Shown here piece by piece: positions 34,092 to 42,108 of a stretch of DNA of 55,429 nt. Under the pieces are notes generated by a model, which saw nothing but the letters and a program-made list of their open reading frames with translations, made no database searches and was not told the DNA's origin. A program made the translations under genes and the position numbers. Every line of letters starts with the position of its first letter. Position 1 is the first letter of the stretch. This stretch comes from an uncultured Flavobacteriales bacterium (GTDB lineage: Bacteria > Bacteroidota > Bacteroidia > Palsa-965), in contig CALJIF010000132.1 of NCBI GenBank assembly GCA_937974275.1, positions 1 to 55,429 of the forward strand. The letters are read 5' to 3'.

Positions 34092-35504
34092 TTACAGGGA
34101 TTCACTCGTGATAGTTATTGTTCCTTTGCTCGATATTGCATAAATAATCATGTAATGACGGTTAGTAGTGGCTACCTGAATATGAATTTTAGCCTGTCTG
34201 TTCTCCGGGAGCACTTTCTTCGGACAGTTATTAAATTGTTTACCTGCGGAGGCGGCTTTAGATCCTATTCTATCATACCCCGATTTGTCAACTACGTGGG
34301 TATTCAATATAGATAAATCACTATACGAAATATCAAATTGAATCTTAGGTTCGCCTAATTCAATTAATAGATTAGGACCACTGGTGTATGCTGCAATCAT
34401 GCGAGAATGAGGGGTGGCATGCAAGTGAATTGTTGAATTAGCTACTACCTCCGGTATATTTTCATGTTCAATAAATTTGATAAGATTGAAAGATGAATCC
34501 AATTTCCCTACGAAGAATCCGGTGTGCAGAGTATGCGATGGAGTTTGTGGTTTCGGACCAATGTAACCATATACAAAATACGAATCAGACGGCGAATGGT
34601 ATGTCATATAACACATAGCAGTCGGTGCAACAATAAGTATTGTGCTTTCTCCGGTTTTATCAGAGATCCACGTCATGTAATTTGGTCTGTCATTTCTGTT
34701 CCTACTTGTACCTGGAGCCAGTGGCATACTGCTATTTGTTGCCCGTGTGAAAGTGTTGTTGAGTACAATTCTTTTGTCCTGTGTTCTTAACAACTTTCCC
34801 CTATTGTCGAATCGGGCTAGTCGAGCTGTTAAAGCTTTATCTGTTCCTTCTATAATCGCATAGGCTTCGTAGAAGTTTGATTCAACACGGATAACTTGCC
34901 AGTAATTTAAAGACTGCGGAACCGGCTGCTCCATGTCGTGATCCATTTTTGTGAACGCAAGCGTTCTTTTATCAATTCGCCAGAGTTCGAAAGATACACC
35001 GTCCTCATATCTATATTGAACGAAGGGTTTCGGTGTAGTTATAACATAACAAAAGCTGTCATTTGCCCACAGGGATAGAATATTTCCAAAATTCGAATTA
35101 GTTGATGTTGCTTGTCTCATTTTTCCTGACTCCGAATCAATATGAAATATTTTAGGATTTGCACCTGAGGTATTGCTTATAGATCTGTTCGTGCGAGAGG
35201 ATGTAATTAAATAAATATCATTGCCGTTGTAGCTCGACACGGCCAAGTAGTCTAAATCGGAGTCTAATCTCCATTGCACTTCTTCGCTCCATACGAGGTT
35301 GCCAGATGTATCAATTCGCATTATCGGAGCGCCTTTATTCCCCCAGTTATGCCCAATAATCGCTATTCCTTTCTTTTCCAAATTAAGAATCAAAGGTTTA
35401 TGACCTTTCATCGGAAGAACCAACTGTTTAGATTGGGCGAACGAGACAGAAGACAAACTTAATAGCCAAATCCAAACTAGGTTTGTTAGTGAACTCTTGA
35501 ACAT
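34092..35504 (-). CDS. Secreted hypothetical protein
   Basis: 470 residues from the ATG at 35504, which starts a signal peptide (MFKSSLTNLVWIWLLSLSSVSFAQ). A longer in-frame start at 35555 lies essentially at the predicted transcription start and is disfavoured. The mature sequence has repeated short strands of the kind GIAIIGHNWGNKGAPIMRID, DSESGKMRQATS, RLARFDNRGKLLRTQD and GKLDSSFNLIKFIE, which look like blades of a beta-propeller with 'distance between turn and strand' spacing. There is no T9SS domain, TM helix or catalytic motif. It is isolated between terminator-bounded units. Function unknown. Confidence 0.65.
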   Translation of the reverse strand: MFKSSLTNLVWIWLLSLSSVSFAQSKQLVLPMKGHKPLILNLEKKGIAIIGHNWGNKGAPIMRIDTSGNLVWSEEVQWRLDSDLDYLAVSSYNGNDIYLITSSRTNRSISNTSGANPKIFHIDSESGKMRQATSTNSNFGNILSLWANDSFCYVITTPKPFVQYRYEDGVSFELWRIDKRTLAFTKMDHDMEQPVPQSLNYWQVIRVESNFYEAYAIIEGTDKALTARLARFDNRGKLLRTQDKRIVLNNTFTRATNSSMPLAPGTSRNRNDRPNYMTWISDKTGESTILIVAPTAMCYMTYHSPSDSYFVYGYIGPKPQTPSHTLHTGFFVGKLDSSFNLIKFIEHENIPEVVANSTIHLHATPHSRMIAAYTSGPNLLIELGEPKIQFDISYSDLSILNTHVVDKSGYDRIGSKAASAGKQFNNCPKKVLPENRQAKIHIQVATTNRHYMIIYAISSKGTITITSESL

Positions 35505-35556
35505 TTTACGGGTTTTAATACCAATCAGTTGAATGAAATGTTGGTTCGTTATCAAT

Positions 35557-35564
35557 CAAATATA
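35557..35564 (-). promoter_or_regulatory. -7 box TATATTTG for the secreted hypothetical gene
   Basis: The minus strand reads TATATTTG, an exact TAnnTTTG box. The transcript would start near 35551, leaving a leader of about 47 nt to the ATG at 35504. No good -33 element is seen. Confidence 0.5.
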
Positions 35565-35740
35565 ATTATTCTTCTTTGAACGAATCTAGCGTAAATAGTA
35601 TTGGTACCTCTTTAATCAAGATGTTCCATTAGTTTAATTAGGTTATAAATAACCGAATGCGCTCTCAATTGTGCTACGTGCTTGGAGACTCAATAAATTG
35701 CCCACTCGAAATCAACCTCGCAGTTACCGGGTGGTAAATG

Positions 35741-35769
35741 AAAAAAGCTCTTGATTTTCAAGAGCTTTT
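35741..35769 (-). terminator. Terminator of tmRNA
   Basis: On the minus strand AAAAGCTCTTG pairs with CAAGAGCTTTT across a five-base loop and runs into Ts. It directly follows the tmRNA 3' end. Confidence 0.88.
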
Positions 35770-35775
35770 CAATTG

Positions 35776-36140
35776 TGGACCCGGAGAGAATCGAACTCTC
35801 GTCCAAACAAGCCGCAAATGTGCTTTCTACATGTGTAGCTTCAGTTTGGTTGTCGGGAATAATCAGGCACCAAAGCCCGCCGAATTATTCCTTAGCTCCT
35901 GATAGTCTTTTCGCATCGGAACGCTACGAAAGACTCCCTTCGTTTATGGTGCCAGAACCCGGGACGCAGAAAGGAGAAGCTTCCCGGCTGACAAAGCTGA
36001 ACTTAATACCTGGTATTAAGCAGCAAGGGCGTAGTTAGACTCGCCATTTACAGTTGTGAGAGTTGAGATTAACGTGCCATATTCACAACGCACGACATGC
36101 TTACACACCTGAGTACCCGCTGTCAAAACCGGTCGGGCCC
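35776..36140 (-). ncRNA. ssrA: Transfer-messenger RNA (tmRNA)
   Basis: tmRNA rescues stalled ribosomes and tags the nascent chain. The 5' strand GGGCCCG (from 36140) pairs with the 3' strand CGGGTCC (35783-35777), with one G-U pair. A T-arm with GAGAG / TTCGATT / CTCTC precedes the 3' strand. The tag codons GGC to GCT at 36045-36019 encode GESNYALAA and end in TAA (36018-36016), followed at once by the hairpin TAATACC/GGTATTA. The discriminator base is A and the next bases are CA, so the CCA end is not fully encoded and needs CCA-adding enzyme. The about 365-nt length is normal. End points are set by pairing, so they may be off by a base. Confidence 0.95.
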
Positions 36141-36163
36141 GGTGATACTTTAAAGAACTTGTA

Positions 36164-36171
36164 CAAAGATA
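36164..36171 (-). promoter_or_regulatory. -7 box TATCTTTG for tmRNA
   Basis: An exact TAnnTTTG box on the minus strand, 23 nt before the mature 5' end. The -33 position falls at the edge of the octamer array and has no TTTG. Confidence 0.6.
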
Positions 36172-36186
36172 CAACCGAAAAGGGGG

Positions 36187-36282
36187 AATTAGTGCATTGG
36201 TGCGTTGGTGAATTGGTGAATTGGTGCATTTGTGGATTGGTGGATTGGTGAATTGGTGCGTTGGTGAATTGGTGAATTGTTT
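36187..36282. repeat. Octamer tandem array A (NNTTGGTG)
   Basis: About 12 contiguous 8-bp units of the form [A/C/G][A/G]TTGGTG, for example CATTGGTG, CGTTGGTG, AATTGGTG and GATTGGTG, in irregular order, starting at 36187. The first two variable bases change from unit to unit while TTGGTG is nearly constant. There are no spacers, so it is not a CRISPR array. Confidence 0.85.
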
Positions 36283-36311
36283 CAGTTGTGAATTGGTTGA
36301 CGGTTCTAACA

Positions 36312-36415
36312 CACCAACACACTAAGGCACTAACACACTAAGGCACTAACACACCACGTCACCAACACACTACGTCACTAACACACTACGTCACCAACAC
36401 ACGATCACACTAACC
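36312..36415. repeat. Octamer tandem array B (CACYNNNN), inverted relative to array A
   Basis: Thirteen contiguous 8-bp units such as CACCAACA, CACTAAGG, CACTAACA, CACTACGT, arranged mostly as a 16-bp alternation. The units are the reverse-complement type of array A (TTGGTG against CACCAA), so the two arrays form a long imperfect inverted repeat around a 29-bp centre. It ends at the -7 box of the LysE gene. Confidence 0.85.
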
Positions 36416-36425
36416 TACCAATCCT

Positions 36426-36433
36426 TACCTTTG
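36426..36433 (+). promoter_or_regulatory. -7 box TACCTTTG for the LysE-family gene
   Basis: An exact TAnnTTTG box ending four bases before the ATG at 36438, so the transcript should begin at or next to the start codon. The -33 region is made of the octamer array. Confidence 0.6.
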
Positions 36434-36437
36434 AACC

Positions 36438-37046
36438 ATGCTGGAAGCATTTTTAAGCGGAACAGGAACCGGAATGATCATGAGCGTTATGCTCGGTACC
36501 GTGTTTTTTGCTTTAGTTCAAAATAGCATCGATAACGGCTTCCGCAGCTGCCTGATGATTTCTGCAGGTGTGATCGTATCAGATATCATCCTTATTTCTC
36601 TAAGTATCGTCAATGCGAATTTAATTCCGGAAGGTAGCACGACCGAATTAGTAGTCCGCATCTTTGGTGCTGTTTTTCTTTTGCTGTACGGATTTAACAT
36701 GCTGCGCAAAAAGAAAGTTGTGAAGTATCCGGAAACAAAAGCGGGACGTTTTTTCTATTTCTTCGGAACCGGTTTTGCATTAAATATTTTAAATCCGGGA
36801 AACTATGTGGGATGGTTGGCAGTGAGTACGCATTTAACAACCGTAGTGCAATTTAGCTGGAATCAAACACTGGTATTTTACTCCGGCGCACTCACCGCTA
36901 TTTTTGGGATGGAGATGTTAATTGCATTTAGCGCCGCTTCGCTCAAACGATTCATTACCGAAAATGTTTTAGCGATGATAGATCGTGTGGTAGGAATACT
37001 TTTTATCCTTTTCGGTATCGCGCTTTTCGTTCAGTTTTACTTCTGA
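36438..37046 (+). CDS. LysE-family amino-acid exporter
   Basis: A 202-residue integral membrane protein with six predicted TM helices. The N-terminal half (GTVFFALVQNSIDNGFRS, then LMISAGVIVSDIILISLS) and the middle motif NILNPGNYVGWLAV match the LysE/RhtB translocator family, which exports amino acids or related small molecules. The substrate cannot be predicted. Its -7 box implies a leaderless message. The last ten bases overlap the 3' end of the convergent CapA gene, so there is no room for a terminator. Confidence 0.85.
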   Translation: MLEAFLSGTGTGMIMSVMLGTVFFALVQNSIDNGFRSCLMISAGVIVSDIILISLSIVNANLIPEGSTTELVVRIFGAVFLLLYGFNMLRKKKVVKYPETKAGRFFYFFGTGFALNILNPGNYVGWLAVSTHLTTVVQFSWNQTLVFYSGALTAIFGMEMLIAFSAASLKRFITENVLAMIDRVVGILFILFGIALFVQFYF

Positions 37047-38425
37047 ACACTCATAAAATGTTCCAGATTTCCGGGTAACAAATACTGTTGTGCAAATGCC
37101 TGCAATTCTTTCCATTCCGCATATGCCGCAGGGTCCGAACGCAACTCCTGATCATCACTTTGTAATCTTTCAAAATTCAATAACTGTAACGAGTTGACTT
37201 TTCCCGCAACGACTTTAGCATACAAGTAGTACAGTTTTGCGTCAATATGCGTAATACGTACAACACGATGGCCATTGCTCATTCCTGCAGCGAGTGTGAA
37301 TTTCAGCAGTAAAGGCAAATGACACCATTTGAAAATGTCGTATGCAATAAAGTCGCCCTGAGAATAAATGATGAACGTATTTTTTTTGCCGTGCAAGGTC
37401 TCATACGAATGCCACTCGAACGGCTGCACATTATGCGGATGACCACCCAACACCAAATCAAGTTCCGCGGCTTCACAAATGCGATGCATGTTTTTAATGA
37501 TTTGTTGTGATGGATAAGGTTGATAAGCGCAACCCATGTGCAACATTCCAACAATAAACTCCGCGCCTGCAGCACGCGCACGTTTAGCCTGTTCCACAAT
37601 TCCGGCTATATCAGCCTGTTCTTCATTCAAATTATAGTGGTGACAATAATGCTTTTCTCCTTCTTCAAGATGTAAAGCATTCAGAGAAAATGTTGCAGCA
37701 ACAAAACCAATTTTAATTCCGTTACGTTCTACAATTACCGGCTGATCCGCTTCGTCCTTAGTTCGCGCCGTTCCTACGTGTTGGATATTACGCTGTTCCA
37801 GAAAATCAATCGTGGAAACCAGTCCGTCTACACCTTGATCCAACGAATGATTGTTCGCGGTGCTCAGAACGTCGTATTTACCGTGGCGATTGTTTGCGGC
37901 AAATACATTCCACAACTGTTCGTCGCCGTTGAAATACATATTACTTAACATGACTTCCGGCACATACGACGCGGGACGTTGAGTGGCAATGGGCGTTTCC
38001 AAATTGGCGACAACTGCATCAGCATCAAAAAACCAGGATCCTGCTTCGTTCCAAAGGTTTTCGCAGGTTGTAGGCGTAATCCATGCATAGGGCATTAAAT
38101 CGCCGCCGGAACTTAGCGTACACGATGTCTCCGGTTGAAAGTCATGAGGCAATTCAGGATAAGCAATTTGAGAACGAAAATGTTCTGCAATAGCGCTATT
38201 GGGCTCTGCATCGGTAATAGCTCTGTAATAATATTTGTGACCGAAGAACAGACGATGCGTCCAGTTCATTTTTCGCGGATCCTCATGATGCCCGTGTAGC
38301 GGAAAGTGCCAGTCGGTTCCACCAAGTACACGACGTGTAGCAAATAATCCGCGCACCGTGCCGGTAAGCAGTTTTCCCGCAAAAGTCAGCGGTCGGACGG
38401 GATTAAATTTCTTTCTGTCGATCAC
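37037..38425 (-). CDS. CapA-family metallophosphatase-like protein
   Basis: 462 residues with the PGA_cap (poly-gamma-glutamate capsule) fold of the calcineurin-like superfamily. Metal-site motifs are LSSGGDLMPY, NLETPI, STANNHSLDQG and LGGHPHNVQPFE, with IYSQGDFIAY near the end. No signal peptide is evident, so a cytoplasmic location is possible. The gene starts with GTG (38425-38423); the next ATG is at codon 54, too late for the fold's first strand. Homologues are widespread outside capsule loci and their role is unclear. A weak TAATTTCA sequence ends four bases before the GTG. It is divergent from the hydroxylase fusion gene 49 bp away. Confidence 0.85.
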   Translation of the reverse strand: MIDRKKFNPVRPLTFAGKLLTGTVRGLFATRRVLGGTDWHFPLHGHHEDPRKMNWTHRLFFGHKYYYRAITDAEPNSAIAEHFRSQIAYPELPHDFQPETSCTLSSGGDLMPYAWITPTTCENLWNEAGSWFFDADAVVANLETPIATQRPASYVPEVMLSNMYFNGDEQLWNVFAANNRHGKYDVLSTANNHSLDQGVDGLVSTIDFLEQRNIQHVGTARTKDEADQPVIVERNGIKIGFVAATFSLNALHLEEGEKHYCHHYNLNEEQADIAGIVEQAKRARAAGAEFIVGMLHMGCAYQPYPSQQIIKNMHRICEAAELDLVLGGHPHNVQPFEWHSYETLHGKKNTFIIYSQGDFIAYDIFKWCHLPLLLKFTLAAGMSNGHRVVRITHIDAKLYYLYAKVVAGKVNSLQLLNFERLQSDDQELRSDPAAYAEWKELQAFAQQYLLPGNLEHFMSVQK

Positions 38426-38474
38426 GCGTTGAAATTACGATTTTCACTCGGGTGTTATTCTTAAATTCGTCGTT

Positions 38475-39785
38475 ATGAAAGGGTGGAAGAATAGCATACG
38501 GTATGGAACGTTGATGTTGTGGATGTTTATAGCGTTTCAATTAAACGCACAACACCATGGTCATCAACGCGTATTTGTGTTGAAAGGAAATGTCAACGAG
38601 ATAAGTGGGGAAGGCTTGCGCAATGCTTCGGTGTTGTTGTTGCACGCGGCCGATTCAACCCCGCTGGCACTGGAAACGTCCGACAAAAAGGGAAATTATC
38701 GATTCACAAAAATTCCTGCAGGACGCTATCTCGTGAAAGTGCAGCGTACCGGTTTTCATTTGGGTTACTCCGCACCGTTTACTGTTGATACGGGGAATGT
38801 TGCCACAAACATTCCGATGGTCGCATTAACGTCGCTTACGTTATCAGAGTCGTTTATTAGCGGTTTTTACGATTACGTTGAAGTGATGAAGTCTTCCTTC
38901 TCGAATCCTTCTGTGTATTCACCTTTGATTTATCTGTTTTTGGTTTACCTCATCACCTTCATGTTGGAAGTCATTTTTCCGAAACGCATTAATTATCCGT
39001 TGATTCAACGTAAAGGTTTTTGGACCGATTTGCTTTACATAATTTTTATTGATTTTACCATTCAAGTCATAGGCTTGTATGCCATGACGAGTGCGGTTGA
39101 ATTCCTTACGCTTAAAGGGCTTGGTGCAATGGGAATTCAAACGCCTATTTTTAATTTGCATGATGCCTTGCCGCCGGGATTACGCTTCGTGTTTTTCTTT
39201 ATCGCGATTGATTTCCTGCAATGGTTCGGGCACTTCTTGTTACACCGCAGCAATTTTTTGTGGCAGTTTCATAAAATCCATCACGCACAGGAAACTTTGG
39301 GTTTCGCATCTACACGTCATTTTCACTTCGGCGAATATCTGGTGCTTAAACCGGCTTTCTGGATTCCGTTTGCATTATTAGGATTCAAAATGGAATTGTA
39401 CGTGATCTATTATGTTTGGATTGCGTACTTCCTCACCTTCTTATCGCACACGAATATTAAAGTCAACTTTGGTTTTTTGAATTACATCTTCATTACACCG
39501 CAAACGCATTATTGGCACCACTCTCGAAACATTCCGGGTAAGTATGGTGTTAATTATGCTTCAGCGTTGGCTATTTGGGATGTGTTGTTTGGTTTCTTTT
39601 ATAATCCGAAAGACAAACAACCTATTCTTGGGATTCCGGATAATGATGTGCCCGATTCGTTTTTGGGACAAATGGCGTATCCGTTTAAACGATTATTTAC
39701 CAAAGCTCCGGATCCTGCGCAAAACAAAGATGCTGATGTAAAACCAACTCAAACGCGTCAGGAAAAACGCAAAGGGAAAAGTTAG
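38475..39785 (+). CDS. Fusion of an exported carboxypeptidase-regulatory-like domain with a sterol-desaturase/fatty-acid hydroxylase
   Basis: 436 residues. A signal peptide (MKGWKNSIRYGTLMLWMFIAFQLNAQ) is followed by a CarboxypepD_reg-like beta-sandwich (about 33-115; LRNASVLLLHAADSTPLAL, GNYRFTKIPAGRYLVKVQ), then a four- to six-helix membrane domain with the di-iron histidine clusters HFLLH (253-257), HKIHH (266-270) and HYWHH (345-349). The hydroxylase family introduces hydroxyl groups or double bonds into lipids, with the metal site on the cytoplasmic face. The exported sandwich domain is unusual for this family. A Lys/Gln-rich tail ends the protein. The -7-like TAAATTCG ends five bases before the ATG. 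Its stop overlaps that of the convergent helicase gene. Confidence 0.85.
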   Translation: MKGWKNSIRYGTLMLWMFIAFQLNAQHHGHQRVFVLKGNVNEISGEGLRNASVLLLHAADSTPLALETSDKKGNYRFTKIPAGRYLVKVQRTGFHLGYSAPFTVDTGNVATNIPMVALTSLTLSESFISGFYDYVEVMKSSFSNPSVYSPLIYLFLVYLITFMLEVIFPKRINYPLIQRKGFWTDLLYIIFIDFTIQVIGLYAMTSAVEFLTLKGLGAMGIQTPIFNLHDALPPGLRFVFFFIAIDFLQWFGHFLLHRSNFLWQFHKIHHAQETLGFASTRHFHFGEYLVLKPAFWIPFALLGFKMELYVIYYVWIAYFLTFLSHTNIKVNFGFLNYIFITPQTHYWHHSRNIPGKYGVNYASALAIWDVLFGFFYNPKDKQPILGIPDNDVPDSFLGQMAYPFKRLFTKAPDPAQNKDADVKPTQTRQEKRKGKS

Positions 39786-41191
39786 TCGGCGTAAAATTCT
39801 TTATTGAAATTGATCAGATATACTTTGTCTGTTGTACGTGTTATACCCGTGTACAACCAGCGTAGGAAATCAGCATTGATCATTTCTTCCGTTAAATAAC
39901 CTTGTTCGATAAACACCGATGCCCACTGTCCGCCTTGCGCTTTGTGACACGTAACGGCGTATGCAAATTTTACCTGCAGCGCGTTGAAGTATTCGTCTTT
40001 CTTCATCTCCCGGTAAATCGCGCCTTTAGAACCGAGGTCTGCATAATCGCCTGCCACACTTTCAAATAACTGCTGTTGTTGTTGCGGTGTTAATGCCGGT
40101 GCTTCGGTGTGCAAACTGTCAAGAATAATGCGTGTGTCGAGTTCGGGTTCATCGGGATAATCGAGTAATTGAATGGTAACATCGGCAAAACGAAATCCGT
40201 GTATCTCGCGATATTTATTTATTCGTTTGATGATCGCAGTATCGCCATTGGCAAGGAATCCGGCTTTTGAATCTTGCGGCAACCAGAAATAATTGTTCTT
40301 TACAATCATGATATAATCACCGGTAGAAATTTCATCTTCCTGCCAGCGAATGCGTTGTCGAATTGCTTGATTGTATTGGTTCGCGCGTTTGTTGGAACGA
40401 CAAATAATAATCGTGTCTTCAGGCCCGAAATTACTGTACGACTGTTCCAACGTATCCATCAACTCACTTCCTTCCAAGCGAATCAGATCGTGATAACCTT
40501 TCGTTACGAATTGCGGATAACCTGTTTCTCCTGCCGCTAAGGCCAAACGCAAACGTGTGGCATTCAATAAAACGCCTGAGTCAAGTTGCTGACGAACTAC
40601 TTCGTTCAATTCAACCGCGTGTACCTGAAAGCCGAAATTGCGTTTTAAGTAATTCGGATCTAATGCAGGCGAATCGCTCAATCCAACGGGAGGAAGCTGC
40701 GCTGTATCACCCACAAAAATGAGTCGGCAATTTTCACCATGCTCTACGTACGTGAATAAGTCTTCCAGTAAACTGTTCGGAAAGGCTTGTTTGTCGCTGC
40801 TTCCCTGTCCAATCATGGATGCTTCGTCCACAATAAAAATGGTATCGGTATGCGTATTGTTTTGTAAACCGACAAATCCGTCATCATCCGTTCCTGCAGT
40901 GCGGTATATTTTACGATGCACGGTGAACGCTTGTTTGCCCGAATATCCGGAAACTACTTTCGCTGCACGACCTGTTGGGGCAAGTAATACACTTTTCATG
41001 CGCACCGACGGCAATGCACGCACCAATGCTGCGATGAGTGAGGTTTTACCGGTTCCTGCATATCCGCGTAGAACGAAAACCTGTAAGGGATCGGGAGAAG
41101 AAATGAAGCGATCCAATGCCTTTGCCGCCATGCGCTGACCGCTTGTGGGTTCAAATGGCAATTGCCGGATCAGGATATCTTCGAAATTCAC
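39782..41191 (-). CDS. RecD/Dda-like ATP-dependent DNA helicase
   Basis: 469 residues of a superfamily 1B helicase. Motifs: Q-like region FEPTSGQRMAAK, Walker A GYAGTGKTSLI (about residue 45), Walker B FIVDEASMIG, motif III FVGDTAQLPPVG, and the C-terminal UvrD_C_2 motif VTCHKAQGGQW with LYTGITRTTDKV. It has no RecB or RecC partner here, so it resembles the stand-alone Dda/Pif1-like class of Bacteroidota. The start is GTG at 41191-41189; a -7 box ends four bases before it. An internal ATG at codon 21 would lose the conserved Q-motif region and is rejected. Confidence 0.88.
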   Translation of the reverse strand: MNFEDILIRQLPFEPTSGQRMAAKALDRFISSPDPLQVFVLRGYAGTGKTSLIAALVRALPSVRMKSVLLAPTGRAAKVVSGYSGKQAFTVHRKIYRTAGTDDDGFVGLQNNTHTDTIFIVDEASMIGQGSSDKQAFPNSLLEDLFTYVEHGENCRLIFVGDTAQLPPVGLSDSPALDPNYLKRNFGFQVHAVELNEVVRQQLDSGVLLNATRLRLALAAGETGYPQFVTKGYHDLIRLEGSELMDTLEQSYSNFGPEDTIIICRSNKRANQYNQAIRQRIRWQEDEISTGDYIMIVKNNYFWLPQDSKAGFLANGDTAIIKRINKYREIHGFRFADVTIQLLDYPDEPELDTRIILDSLHTEAPALTPQQQQQLFESVAGDYADLGSKGAIYREMKKDEYFNALQVKFAYAVTCHKAQGGQWASVFIEQGYLTEEMINADFLRWLYTGITRTTDKVYLINFNKEFYAD

Positions 41192-41195
41192 GATA

Positions 41196-41203
41196 CAAAG
41201 ATA
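41196..41203 (-). promoter_or_regulatory. -7 box TATCTTTG for the helicase gene
   Basis: An exact TAnnTTTG box on the minus strand, four bases before the GTG start; implies a leaderless message. Confidence 0.6.
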
Positions 41204-41224
41204 CTCCTCACGCGAATGAATCCT

Positions 41225-41232
41225 TAGATTTG
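41225..41232 (+). promoter_or_regulatory. -7 box TAGATTTG for the DUF3822 gene
   Basis: An exact TAnnTTTG box six bases before the ATG at 41239. It faces the helicase promoter; the two -7 boxes are 21 bp apart and the start codons only 47 bp apart. Confidence 0.6.
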
Positions 41233-41238
41233 CAGTTC

Positions 41239-42108
41239 ATGCCGATACAAACTATTCAACCGATTATAAACATTCGAGAATCCGCTTTTCATCCCGAAGA
41301 AAGTGAACGCTTTTGTTTGGTGATGCAAAGCGGCATTCAGCGTTTTGATATTGCGGTGCTGGATAATATCAGCAATGAATTTGTAGCGCTAGAGTCTTAT
41401 CATTTCCCGAAAGCGGTAACAGAAAGACTCTACATCGAACAGTTACAGCGTTTAACTGAGCAACACGATTGGTTGAATTCCGGGTTTAAGCGAGTTGACA
41501 TTTCTGTATTTACGGAGCAGTTTACTTTTGTTCCTGCCGCGCTGTATGATAGTGCTAAACAGAAAGAGTACCTCGCTTTTAATCATGAGTTAACAGGTGA
41601 TGAATCTCATCGTGCGGATACATTGCGCATGATGGACGCTCGTAATGTGTATGGTATTCCGCAAAAACTGGACAGTGTTTTACGCAATCTTTCGCATGAT
41701 ATTCGTATCAGACATTCATTATCTCCTTTGCTGGATCATGTGCTGACGCTAAACAAAAGCAATTCCGATAAGCAAGTGTACGCGCACGTACACGAACATC
41801 AGTTGGATGTGATCATAGCAGAAGGTAATCGCTTGTTGTTGTGCAATACGTTTCGTTTCCATACAGCGGAAGATTTTGTGTACTATTTGTTATACGCATG
41901 TGAGCAGCTCAAGATTACCGGAGATCAGGTACAATTGAACCTGTTCGGAGAAATAGAACAGGATGCTGCTGCGGTGTTGCTTACGAAAAAATACGTGCGT
42001 AACGTCAAGTGGTTGGCTCGTCCTGAACAAGGCGTGTTTCCTGCATCATTTAATATTATTCCGGCACATCAGTTCTTCGGATTATTCTCCTTGCATTATT
42101 TCTCATGA
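41239..42108 (+). CDS. DUF3822 family protein
   Basis: 289 residues from the ATG at 41239; the earlier in-frame start at 41116 runs into the helicase gene and its promoter. The protein belongs to DUF3822, which has an actin-like/ASKHA-type fold in two halves; strand-rich regions CLVMQSGIQRFDIAVLDN and LDVIIAEGNRLLLCNTFRF are the counterparts. Its gene overlaps rsmD by four bases (ATGA), an arrangement typical of Bacteroidota, where it accompanies rsmD and coaD. The molecular role is unknown; association with ribosome or CoA metabolism is only by neighbourhood. Confidence 0.85.
   Translation: MPIQTIQPIINIRESAFHPEESERFCLVMQSGIQRFDIAVLDNISNEFVALESYHFPKAVTERLYIEQLQRLTEQHDWLNSGFKRVDISVFTEQFTFVPAALYDSAKQKEYLAFNHELTGDESHRADTLRMMDARNVYGIPQKLDSVLRNLSHDIRIRHSLSPLLDHVLTLNKSNSDKQVYAHVHEHQLDVIIAEGNRLLLCNTFRFHTAEDFVYYLLYACEQLKITGDQVQLNLFGEIEQDAAAVLLTKKYVRNVKWLARPEQGVFPASFNIIPAHQFFGLFSLHYFS

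Noticed and set aside
35505..35740. tRNA or small RNA between the secreted hypothetical and tmRNA
   Set aside because: Apart from the -7 box at 35557-35564 I see no cloverleaf, terminator or conserved motif.
35751..36038. Plus-strand open frame of 95 codons across 35.8-36.0 kb
   Set aside because: It is antisense to tmRNA, whose acceptor stem, T-arm and tag reading frame are all recognisable.
36016..36322. Minus-strand open frames with QFTNSPTHQ-like repeats
   Set aside because: They are translations of the 8-bp arrays running into the tmRNA tag frame. An 8-bp period shifts the frame each unit and yields a spurious repeat protein.
36187..36415. CRISPR array
   Set aside because: Units are contiguous octamers with no spacers, and no cas genes are in the window.
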